From Fusobacterium sp. JB019 (GTDB taxonomy: Bacteria; Fusobacteriota; Fusobacteriia; Fusobacteriales; Fusobacteriaceae), in the NCBI GenBank assembly GCA_030673965.1, contig JAUTCN010000008.1, positions 62,001-126,000 on the forward strand: a stretch of DNA of 64,000 nucleotides. The letters run 5' to 3'. Below, in pieces: positions 55,547 to 63,512 of the stretch. The translations under genes and the position numbers were made by a program. How positions within the stretch are numbered: position 1 is the first letter of the stretch; every line of letters starts with the position of its first letter. The notes below the pieces were generated by a model. That model made no database searches. It worked only from the letters and a program-made list of their open reading frames with translations, and was not told the DNA's origin.

Positions 55547-55593
55547 ATAGAAAAAATTAAAAAAATTAAAAATTAAAAAGTAGGAGGGAAATA

Positions 55594-57102
55594 ATGGAAA
55601 AGAAAAGAGAGTTATGGACAAGTCGATCAGGATTTATTTTTGCAGCTATTGGTGCAGCAGTGGGGCTTGGAAACTTATGGAGATTTCCATTTCAAGCTTA
55701 CAAAAATGGTGGAGGAGCTTTTTTCTTTCCATATATAGTTGCATTATTTTCTTGTGCAATACCTTTAATGATATTAGAATATACTTATGGACGTAGAATT
55801 AGAGGAGGGTCAATAAAAGCTTTTAAAACTATAAGTGCTAAGTATGAATGGATTGGTTGGATGCAAGTGATGGTACCTATAATAGTTATGATGTTTTATT
55901 GTACTATTATATCAGTATCTGTTATCTTTATGGTATGGTCTTTAGGACATGCCTTTGGAATAGTTAATTTCATGGGAGATCCTGGGAAATTAATGGGAAT
56001 GGTAGCAGGTAGTGCAAAGGGTCCCTTTGATTTTGCAAGTGGTATAAGTAAATATTTATTTTCTTTTGTAATTTTAGTATGGATAGCTAATGTGGTTATT
56101 GTAAGAAAGGGAATTTCAAAAGGAATAGAAAAAGTTTCAAAAATATTTACACCTGTATTAATAATAATGATGTTTATGTTTATGATAAATTCACTTAGAT
56201 TAAATGGCGCTATGCTAGGTTTAAAGCAATTATTTACACCAGATTTTTCAAAAATATTAAATCCAAGTATCTGGGTTTCAGCTTATGCTCAAGTTTTTTT
56301 CTCGACAACTTTGGCAGTTGGTGTTATGATAGCTTATGGGTCATACTTAAAAGAAGACTCAGATATTGTAGGAAGTTCTCTTATGACAGTTATGGCAAAT
56401 GCTTCATTTGATATAATTGCAGGAGTGACAGTTTTCTCAACTTTAGGATATTTGGTAACAAATATGGGAGTACAATTTGATTCATTTGGAAGTGGAGCAG
56501 GAATTGCATTTATAGCTTTTCCTATAGCAATAAGCACAATAACTTCAAATGTATTTTTACAAGGAATGCTTGGATTTTTATTCTTTTTCTGTTTATTTAT
56601 AGCAGGACTTTCTTCAAGTATTTCAATGTTAGAAGCTTTTACAACAGCTTCTTTAGATAAATTTAAAATTCCAAGAGAAAGAATAGTAACAATAATTTCA
56701 ATTATTGGATTTTTAGGAAGTGTATGTTTTGCAACATTTGCAGGATTTAATTATATATTAGACATAGTAGATTCACATGTTGGAAATTATGTAATAGCAA
56801 CACTTGGATTAGTTGAAACAATATTAGTTTGTTATGTATATGGAGTTGAAAAAATTAGAGTAGATGCTAATGAACATTCAAATATAAAAGTTGGAAAATA
56901 TTTTAATTTCTTATTAAAGTATGTGACTCCGATAATATTAGGAATAACAGTTGTTTCAAATCTAGGTAAAGAATTTAAAAAATTAGCAGGGTTATTAGTT
57001 GAAAATAAAGAAGCCTTTATGGGAGAAATGGTATTTGGTTGGGGAGTTATATTACTTATGCTTTTAGCTTCAATCTTCTTGTATTTAAAGAAAGAAGATT
57101 AG
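55594..57102 (+). CDS. Sodium:neurotransmitter symporter family (SNF) transporter
   Basis: A 502-residue LeuT-fold sodium symporter with about 12 membrane helices. The helix 1 substrate/sodium motif is GFIFAAIGAAVGLGNLWRFP, followed by YKNGGGAFFFPYI; GIAFIAFPIAIS falls in the helix 6-7 area. Bacterial members import amino acids, including tryptophan (TnaT). Its position behind a leader with two Trp and two Cys codons suggests that the substrate is Trp, Cys or a related amino acid. AGGAGG precedes ATG. Confidence 0.9.
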   Translation: MEKKRELWTSRSGFIFAAIGAAVGLGNLWRFPFQAYKNGGGAFFFPYIVALFSCAIPLMILEYTYGRRIRGGSIKAFKTISAKYEWIGWMQVMVPIIVMMFYCTIISVSVIFMVWSLGHAFGIVNFMGDPGKLMGMVAGSAKGPFDFASGISKYLFSFVILVWIANVVIVRKGISKGIEKVSKIFTPVLIIMMFMFMINSLRLNGAMLGLKQLFTPDFSKILNPSIWVSAYAQVFFSTTLAVGVMIAYGSYLKEDSDIVGSSLMTVMANASFDIIAGVTVFSTLGYLVTNMGVQFDSFGSGAGIAFIAFPIAISTITSNVFLQGMLGFLFFFCLFIAGLSSSISMLEAFTTASLDKFKIPRERIVTIISIIGFLGSVCFATFAGFNYILDIVDSHVGNYVIATLGLVETILVCYVYGVEKIRVDANEHSNIKVGKYFNFLLKYVTPIILGITVVSNLGKEFKKLAGLLVENKEAFMGEMVFGWGVILLMLLASIFLYLKKED

Positions 57103-57161
57103 AAATATCTTATTAGGCTGCATATGAATTAAGACATTTAAAATTTAAAGGAGGAATATAT

Positions 57162-58091
57162 ATGATAGTAAAAAATGTATTAGAATTAATAGGAAAGACA
57201 CCAATTTTAAAATTAAATAATGTTTGTGGTAATTCATACTGCTGTGAGGATATGGCTGATATATATATTAAGTTAGAAGGGAAAAATCCTGGTGGAAGTA
57301 TTAAGGATAGAGTAGCTCTTAATATGATTGAAAAAGCTGAAAAGGAAGGTTTATTAAAAGAAAATGGAACAATAATAGAACCAACAAGTGGAAATACAGG
57401 AATTGGTCTTGTTTATATAGGAAGATTAAAAGGATATAATGTAAAAATAGTTATGCCTGATTCTATGAGTCAAGAAAGAATAAATATTATGAAAGCTTAT
57501 GGTGGGGAAGTTATATTAACTCCAGGAAAATTAGGAATGAAGGGTGCTATTGAAAAGGCAGAAGAACTAACTAAAGAAATAGAAAATAGTTTTATGCCAG
57601 GTCAATTTGATAACCTAGCTAATCCAGAAATTCACTATAATACTACAGCGGAAGAAATAATAGAAGATTTTAATGATTTAGATGCCTTTGTTGCAGGAGT
57701 TGGAACAGGTGGAACAATTGTAGGAAACGGGAAAAAACTAAAAGAAAAATATAAGAATATAAAAATTTACGCAGTGGAACCAAATGAATCTCCTGTTTTA
57801 TCAGGTGGAAAACCAGGACCACATAAAATACAAGGAATAGGGGCAGGATTTATTCCAAAAATAGTTGATTTAGATGTAATAGATCATGTTGTAAAGGTAG
57901 AAAGTGAAGATGCCTTTGAAACTTGTAGAGTGGTAGGTAAAAATGAAGGAATTTTATTTGGTATATCAACAGGTGCTAATATATATGCAGCAATAGAGGT
58001 TGCTAAAAAATTAGGTCCTGGTAAAAAAGTATTAACAGTTTCTCCAGATGGAGGAGAAAAATACTTATCCACAGACTTATATAAATTTTAG
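57162..58091 (+). CDS. cysK: Cysteine synthase CysK
   Basis: O-acetylserine sulfhydrylase, a PLP enzyme joining O-acetylserine and sulphide to cysteine. It has 309 residues; the PLP lysine is Lys48 in [12 protein letters not shown], and [27 protein letters not shown] and QGIGAGFIP are typical of CysK. An extra Cys-rich piece lies near the N-terminus ([16 protein letters not shown]) in place of the usual short loop. It is 59 bases behind the transporter gene and directly followed by cysE. Confidence 0.95.
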   Translation: MIVKNVLELIGKTPILKLNNVCGNSYCCEDMADIYIKLEGKNPGGSIKDRVALNMIEKAEKEGLLKENGTIIEPTSGNTGIGLVYIGRLKGYNVKIVMPDSMSQERINIMKAYGGEVILTPGKLGMKGAIEKAEELTKEIENSFMPGQFDNLANPEIHYNTTAEEIIEDFNDLDAFVAGVGTGGTIVGNGKKLKEKYKNIKIYAVEPNESPVLSGGKPGPHKIQGIGAGFIPKIVDLDVIDHVVKVESEDAFETCRVVGKNEGILFGISTGANIYAAIEVAKKLGPGKKVLTVSPDGGEKYLSTDLYKF

Positions 58092-58100
58092 GAGAAAATA

Positions 58101-58628
58101 ATGTTTAAACAATTGAATTACGATTTAGAAAATATAGTTAAATTAGATCCAGCTGCAAGAAATAAATTAGAAGTATTACTACTATATCCTTGTGTACATA
58201 GCTTAATTGCCCATAGGATAGCTCATTTTCTTTATACAAAGAAAAGATATTTTTTAGCAAGATTTATTTCTCAAGTTTCAAGATTTTTTACAGGTATAGA
58301 AATTCATCCAGGAGCTGTAATAGGAAAAGGATTTTTTATAGATCATGGTATGGGAATAGTTATTGGAGAAACGGCAGTAATAGGTGATAATGTAATGCTA
58401 TACCATCAAGTAACTTTAGGTGGAACTGGAAATGAAAAGGGAGTCAAAAGACATCCAACAGTTGAAGATAACTGTATTATAGGAACAGGAGCAAAGCTTC
58501 TGGGAAATATAACAATAGGAAAAGGAAGCAAAGTAGGAGCCAATTCCGTTGTGTTATCAAGTGTTCCAGAAAATGCTACAGTTGTGGGAATTCCTGGAAA
58601 AGTTAAAAAAATAAACAAAACGAGATAA
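58101..58628 (+). CDS. cysE: Serine O-acetyltransferase CysE
   Basis: Makes O-acetylserine from serine and acetyl-CoA, feeding CysK. It has 175 residues, the short form lacking the long N-terminal helical domain. The left-handed beta-helix hexapeptide repeats are seen as [22 protein letters not shown] and in [20 protein letters not shown]; catalytic His lies in the FIDHGMG region and the second in [10 protein letters not shown]. Feedback inhibition by cysteine is usual. It completes a transport-synthesis unit for cysteine with its own terminator. Confidence 0.95.
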   Translation: MFKQLNYDLENIVKLDPAARNKLEVLLLYPCVHSLIAHRIAHFLYTKKRYFLARFISQVSRFFTGIEIHPGAVIGKGFFIDHGMGIVIGETAVIGDNVMLYHQVTLGGTGNEKGVKRHPTVEDNCIIGTGAKLLGNITIGKGSKVGANSVVLSSVPENATVVGIPGKVKKINKTR

Positions 58629-58637
58629 AAAATAGCC

Positions 58638-58675
58638 AAAAAGTGGAAATGCGAAATAAACATTTCCACTTTTTT
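58638..58675 (+). terminator. Terminator after cysE
   Basis: AAAAAGTGGAAATG / CATTTCCACTTTTT stem with nine-base loop and T-run. Confidence 0.88.
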
Positions 58676-58745
58676 CAAAAACGGGGTATAATTAAGGGTA
58701 TATACTAGAAATTGATTTAAAACACAATGATAGGAGTTGGTATTT

Positions 58746-58967
58746 ATGATGAAAGACAAGTATGTTGTTAAAGTTTACGGAAAACCAATTATAAAAGATG
58801 GGGAAGAATATAAAAATTGTATTGAATGTTTGTCATCAAATAGTTTAAAGACTATTTGGAAATATGCAAAACAACTTAAAGAAAGTTATCCAGATGAAAA
58901 CATTGTTGTTAAGGAGAGAATTCGAGAAGGTTGGGTAGAAATGCCTGAAGAGAAAATAGAAGAATAA
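58746..58967 (+). CDS. Small conserved protein of unknown function
   Basis: About 73 residues, soluble and charged, with KYVVKVYGKPIIKDGEEYKN at the N-terminus and two cysteines in NCIECLSSN. It may be a small alpha/beta domain. No family named. TTG 58737 is in frame but adjoins TAGGAG; ATG 58746 has better spacing, ATG 58749 is also possible. Confidence 0.6.
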   Translation: MMKDKYVVKVYGKPIIKDGEEYKNCIECLSSNSLKTIWKYAKQLKESYPDENIVVKERIREGWVEMPEEKIEE

Positions 58968-58973
58968 AAAGTC

Positions 58974-59003
58974 AAAGACTAGGGATTTTCCCTAGTCTTT
59001 TTT
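58974..59003. terminator. Bidirectional terminator
   Basis: AAAGACTAGGGA / TCCCTAGTCTTT stem with TTT loop and flanking A and T; between two converging small genes. Its left half recurs at 59322. Confidence 0.88.
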
Positions 59004-59213
59004 ATCAGATGTAATAACTCCATCTTTATATTTAATTTTTATAAATTTATCTTCAGTTAAAGGTACTTTTTGAACAAGAGTTCCTGTAAATAGTTTTTCT
59101 TTATAATATAATTTTGTTCCTTTAAGATGAAGATCAGGATCTCCAACTTTAACCTCTTTACTCATACATGCTGTGAAAGCCAAGGCTACACATAATACTA
59201 GAAATTTTTTCAT
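58992..59213 (-). CDS. Small lipoprotein with YwqK-like motif
   Basis: A 73-residue lipoprotein: signal peptide KKFLVLCVALAFTAC with lipobox FTAC (Cys16). The mature part contains GTKLYYKEKLFTGTLVQ, like one MORN/YwqK-type repeat. Function unknown. Its start is preceded by AAGGAG-type sequence on the minus strand. It overlaps the stem of the terminator at its stop. Confidence 0.72.
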   Translation of the reverse strand: MKKFLVLCVALAFTACMSKEVKVGDPDLHLKGTKLYYKEKLFTGTLVQKVPLTEDKFIKIKYKDGVITSDKKD

Positions 59214-59432
59214 ATTTTCTCCTTTTATTTTTAGTAAGATTAAGTTATATTAAACCTTGTTTAATATAGATTTATACTAGAATCTTATTCTTATTTAAGT
59301 TTATCATGAAGTACAAAAGCTGTCAAAGACTAGGGGATATAAAAAAAATAAAAAAAAGGAAATTCATCATAAGTGTAGAATAATATATCGGTTAATTTTG
59401 CCAAAAATATTAGAAAAGAAGGTAACAGTATT

Positions 59433-61889
59433 ATGTGGAAAAAATATATTATAAAAATAATTACAATTATAGGATCATTTTTATTAGGAGTAGTTTTAAG
59501 AGAAGGACTAAGTTCTAGAATAATTACAGAAAAATTGTTAGAAAAAGATATGATTACAAATATAAATTATATTTATACTTTTGGAATTAAGGAAATTATA
59601 ACAGTATTAGTATTTACAGGATTAGTTTATGTATGCTTTTACATAAAATATATTGAAAGTAAGGTTTCTTTGTCAGAAATAAATAAAACATTTTTTAAAA
59701 TATTGCATATAGAATTACTAATATTTGCATTTACAACAGGAACTTGTCTAGGAAATATTTTAGATAAAGTAACTATACTTTTAATGTTTGGAATAATAGT
59801 TTTAGTTTTAGAAGTCATATTTTCTATAGAAAGATCTTATAAGCTAGAAGCAGAAGAAGATGAAAATAGAAAAGAATTATATAAAAGTAGAGAAGACTTA
59901 TTAGAAAGATTAAAAACTTATTTAAAAAATATGGATGCGGTAGCAATAACAGGAGCATGGGGAATAGGGAAAACAGTTTTTCTTAATGAGTTTTTTTATA
60001 GAGCTGAAAATGGTGACAATGCTGAAAAAAAATATGAAAAAATATATATAGATGTATCTATCTTCACTGAAAATAAAAGAATTATAGAAAAGATAGAAAG
60101 AGATTTAAATAATATATTTGAAAAGTATGGTATTTTAAAGATAAAAGATAAATTATTAACTGGACTTGAAGAAAATAATTCTTGGTGTAAATCAATATTA
60201 AATTTTTTTAAATTAGAAGTAGAAAATAAAAATCAAAATTTAGAAAAAAAAATTAAAGAACTGGAAACTAAAAATAAAAGTATAGTTTTATGCTTAGATA
60301 ATTTTGAAAGAATAAGTGATAAAAATAGAATAATTAGTTTGTTAGCGATAATAGATGAAAGAATACCAAAAGGGATAAAAAGGGTATATTTGTATGATGA
60401 AGAATATATGGAAGAATTATTTTCTGGAGTAAAAAAAGCAAATGAAATATTAGATGAAAGTTTATATTCAAAAGGATTTAAAGAATATTTTAATAAATAT
60501 ATAGAACATTCTTTTAGTATTAAAGATGCAAAAATAGAGGAGATATTAGCTAGAAGTCCAGATTTAAAAAAAGTGATAGATAGAATAACAAGTAGAATAG
60601 ATTCTTTTGAAAAGAAATTAAAGTTTAAAGCAAATTTATTAAAAAATAACCAAAAAGAGAAAGAAGAAAATAGTAAAAATTCTGATGCAAAAATACAAAT
60701 AATAAATAATTTTATTGAAATAAGTTTAAATTTTAAAAAGCTATTGTTGGTTCCAAGGTATTTAGAACAACTAAAAAATTTCATAGGAAAGATAGAAGAA
60801 AAAAATAAAGTTTATGAATTAGAATGGAAAATAATTTCGGATTGTTTTAAAAATGTTTCAGCGAAAAAATTAGAAGAAAATTCATTTAATGATATGGATT
60901 ATGTTATTGATGAAAATAAAATTGATAAAAATATTATATTTTTAAGATATTTATTTTTTACTGAAAATACAGGGAATAATTATGATAGGTTGAAAGTTTA
61001 TAAAAATGAAAAAAAAGATAAATATGAATTAGAAATAGAAAAAATAGAAAAAAATATACAAGGAAGACTAACTGAAGGATTATCTCTTATAAAAGATAGA
61101 TATTCTAACAGTAAAAGAATATATAAATATAATGAATTTTTAGAAAAAGGATTTTCTAATTTAAATGAATATATTATTAATAGTAGTAAAGAATTAAGCT
61201 CTTTGGTATTGGATTATAAAAATGAAATTGATAAAATAGATTACTTTTTTTTAGAAAAAATAGTTTTAGATGAAAATGGTATATATAAAGATGGAGAAAA
61301 AGAAACTTCTGTTATAGATTATAGAGAAACTATAATTAAGTTATATTTAAAGTATAATAAAAATATTCAAATTTTACTTCAATTTATATTATCCATAAAA
61401 GAAAGTGAAGTAGCGTTTGATAATTTAGAAAAAAATTTAAAAGAAAAATTAAAAGTGGATTTTTTAAAAGAAATTATAAAAAAACTTAGAATGAGAGCTG
61501 AAGGTTTAGAAGAAGAATTAAAACAAGTTTATTTAACTGTTGATGAAGTTAAAAATTCATTAATTTTTGCTGAGAAAATTCTAGATTTGCCAGTGGAAGC
61601 TAAAAGTGAAAAAAAGAAAAAAGCAATACCTGAAGAATATTTTGAAAATAAAACAAGAAAGGAACTATTGCTAGGATTAGAAAGTTCTTATGATGAATTA
61701 AACAATGAATTTAAATTAGATTTCGATGGATTGTTAGAAAAAGAGTTTATAATTCTAAATAAAGATAATGCTACAGACTATAGAGAAGAATTGCAAGATA
61801 ATTTAAATAAAGAGGCAGATGAAAATAAAATAGAATTGAAAATTTTTTTATTGATAGAACTTATAAAGCTTGAAAAAGGTATAAAATAA
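59433..61889 (+). CDS. Membrane-anchored P-loop NTPase (KAP/STAND-like)
   Basis: An 818-residue protein. Four membrane helices (about 5-22, 53-72, 89-107, 113-131) precede a P-loop domain with Walker A GAWGIGKT (174-181) and probable Walker B VLCLDNFE (Asp289). The rest is Lys/Glu-rich and largely helical. The GxWGxGKT loop is typical of KAP NTPases and YobI-type relatives. Some KAP proteins act in phage exclusion, so a defence role is plausible but unproved. A second KAP gene follows after 21 bases. Codon use is especially A-rich. Confidence 0.75.
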   Translation: MWKKYIIKIITIIGSFLLGVVLREGLSSRIITEKLLEKDMITNINYIYTFGIKEIITVLVFTGLVYVCFYIKYIESKVSLSEINKTFFKILHIELLIFAFTTGTCLGNILDKVTILLMFGIIVLVLEVIFSIERSYKLEAEEDENRKELYKSREDLLERLKTYLKNMDAVAITGAWGIGKTVFLNEFFYRAENGDNAEKKYEKIYIDVSIFTENKRIIEKIERDLNNIFEKYGILKIKDKLLTGLEENNSWCKSILNFFKLEVENKNQNLEKKIKELETKNKSIVLCLDNFERISDKNRIISLLAIIDERIPKGIKRVYLYDEEYMEELFSGVKKANEILDESLYSKGFKEYFNKYIEHSFSIKDAKIEEILARSPDLKKVIDRITSRIDSFEKKLKFKANLLKNNQKEKEENSKNSDAKIQIINNFIEISLNFKKLLLVPRYLEQLKNFIGKIEEKNKVYELEWKIISDCFKNVSAKKLEENSFNDMDYVIDENKIDKNIIFLRYLFFTENTGNNYDRLKVYKNEKKDKYELEIEKIEKNIQGRLTEGLSLIKDRYSNSKRIYKYNEFLEKGFSNLNEYIINSSKELSSLVLDYKNEIDKIDYFFLEKIVLDENGIYKDGEKETSVIDYRETIIKLYLKYNKNIQILLQFILSIKESEVAFDNLEKNLKEKLKVDFLKEIIKKLRMRAEGLEEELKQVYLTVDEVKNSLIFAEKILDLPVEAKSEKKKKAIPEEYFENKTRKELLLGLESSYDELNNEFKLDFDGLLEKEFIILNKDNATDYREELQDNLNKEADENKIELKIFLLIELIKLEKGIK

Positions 61890-61910
61890 AATTATTAAAG
61901 GAGATGGAAA

Positions 61911-63314
61911 ATGAATACAATAAATAAGAAAGATATAGAAATTTCTCCAGAAAATCCTTTTAAAAATTGTAAATTAGGAAGGGAAAAGATTGCTAGAAGT
62001 TTAACGAAAATAATAAAAAATATTAATGTTGATAATGGATTTGTAATTAGTATAGATTCTCCATGGGGAACAGGGAAGACAACTTTTATAGATATGTGGA
62101 AAGCTTTATTAGAAAAAGATGAAGAAGAAAATATTATTTGTGTTAAGTTTAATGCCTGGGATAATGATTTCTATAATGATCCTTTGATTTCAATTTTAGA
62201 AAATTTAGATGAAGCTATAGATAAAGATATTGAGAAAATAACTAAAAATTTTGCACAAGATAGTTGGGAAAATGTTAAATCAAATTTAAAAACTAAGGGT
62301 AAAGCTTTAATTTGTGATGCTATTAAAGCCAAAACTCATGGATTAATAGATATTTCAGGAGAAGAAAGAGAAGATGATTTATTAAAAAATTATGGTAATT
62401 TAAAAGAAAAAAATGGGAAAATAAAAAAGGGATTAATGGAATTAAAGAAAGAATTTGGAGAAAATAATAAGTTAAGGATCGTATTTTTTATAGATGAATT
62501 AGATAGGTGTAGACCAGATTATGCAATTAAAGTGTTGGAAATAATAAAACATTTTTTTAGAACAGAAGGTTATATTTTTATATTATCGTTAGATAAATCT
62601 CAACTTTCAAAATCTATATCAACTATTTATGGGCAAGGAATGGATTCTGAAGGATACTTAAGAAGATTTATAGATGTTGACTATACTTTGCCAATGCCAT
62701 CAAAAGAAAAATATATAGAAAGTTTATTAGAAAAACATAGTTTAGATAAAAGCACAGTTTTTGTAAGAAGAGTATATGAAATTTTAAATGTAGAAGAAAA
62801 TATTAGTCTAAGAGATATTGAAAAGTTATTTTTTAAATTAAAGATATTTTTATATTCAAAAACAAATATTCCACCAGAAAGAATGAATGTTGAAAAAAAT
62901 TGGATTTTTGATTCAATTTATGCATATTTCTTCGTTTTAAATTTTTTATATTTTGAATTATATAATGATTTATTTTCAGAAAAACCAAAATGTTTTAATC
63001 CTTCATTAACCGCTTCAGGAGCTCCAATTGAAAATAGAGATATTTCAGAATTATTTAGAAAAACATTAAAATGGTTTGAAAATTATGAAAATTATCAAGC
63101 TCCACCTAATACGATAGCGAATAGTTTAATAAAAAAAATTCATAGCATTTTATTTTCAAATGATACTGAAAAGAGTTTAGAAATAAGAAAATATACAAAT
63201 CGTATAACGGGACAAACAATAAATGATCGTTTAGATATTTCTTTATTATTTAATGAAGAAGGAGAATTTATAATTAAAAATGATATTGAAATGATTAATG
63301 GAATAAATGATTAA
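61911..63314 (+). CDS. KAP-family P-loop NTPase
   Basis: A 467-residue KAP NTPase without clear membrane helices at the N-terminus. Walker A is SPWGTGKTT (50-58) and Walker B is FFIDELDRCRPDYAIKVLE (Asp195, Glu196), the KAP hallmark. A hydrophobic segment near 345-362 (YAYFFVLNFLYFELY) might insert in the membrane as in other KAP proteins. It lies 21 bases behind the membrane NTPase gene with AAGGAG, and ends at a terminator. The pair may form a complex; target and trigger are unknown. Confidence 0.85.
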   Translation: MNTINKKDIEISPENPFKNCKLGREKIARSLTKIIKNINVDNGFVISIDSPWGTGKTTFIDMWKALLEKDEEENIICVKFNAWDNDFYNDPLISILENLDEAIDKDIEKITKNFAQDSWENVKSNLKTKGKALICDAIKAKTHGLIDISGEEREDDLLKNYGNLKEKNGKIKKGLMELKKEFGENNKLRIVFFIDELDRCRPDYAIKVLEIIKHFFRTEGYIFILSLDKSQLSKSISTIYGQGMDSEGYLRRFIDVDYTLPMPSKEKYIESLLEKHSLDKSTVFVRRVYEILNVEENISLRDIEKLFFKLKIFLYSKTNIPPERMNVEKNWIFDSIYAYFFVLNFLYFELYNDLFSEKPKCFNPSLTASGAPIENRDISELFRKTLKWFENYENYQAPPNTIANSLIKKIHSILFSNDTEKSLEIRKYTNRITGQTINDRLDISLLFNEEGEFIIKNDIEMINGIND

Positions 63315-63330
63315 TTTTTAAAAGTAATTT

Positions 63331-63360
63331 GAAGAGGGGATGTTTTCCCTCTTCCTTTTT
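63331..63360 (+). terminator. Terminator after the KAP NTPase gene
   Basis: GAAGAGGG / CCCTCTTC stem with eight-base loop and a short T-run. Confidence 0.8.
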
Positions 63361-63512
63361 AGTTTATTTTCAAACTGTCAGAGCTAAAATAAAGGATTTT
63401 ATATTTTCTTGATAGTAAATTAATCACAAAAATTTTAAAAGTTTTAATTTTGAGTGACTAGTAAAGAAATAAAGATATATTTGAGGTGTTTAAAAAGAAA
63501 GGAAGGGCAATT

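Larger units (their letters stand above)
58971..59335. repeat. 14-base direct repeat flanking the lipoprotein gene
   Basis: GTCAAAGACTAGGG at 58971-58984 (left half of the terminator) is repeated exactly at 59322-59335, 98 bases before the first NTPase gene. It may be an integration scar or target-site repeat, or a remnant of a duplicated terminator. Confidence 0.5.

Noticed and set aside
55405-55593. T-box riboswitch ahead of the SNF transporter
   Set aside because: No T-box core sequence (AGGGUGGNACCGCG-like) is present; the region is better explained by a leader peptide with alternative hairpins.
58406-58759. Minus-strand open frame across the end of cysE
   Set aside because: Covers cysE, its terminator and the next ribosome site; not compatible with a separate gene.
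60233-60784. Long minus-strand open frame (183 codons) inside the membrane NTPase gene
   Set aside because: Its Phe/Leu/Ser-rich product is the usual shadow of an AAA/GAA-rich gene on the other strand, and no ribosome site or homology is seen.
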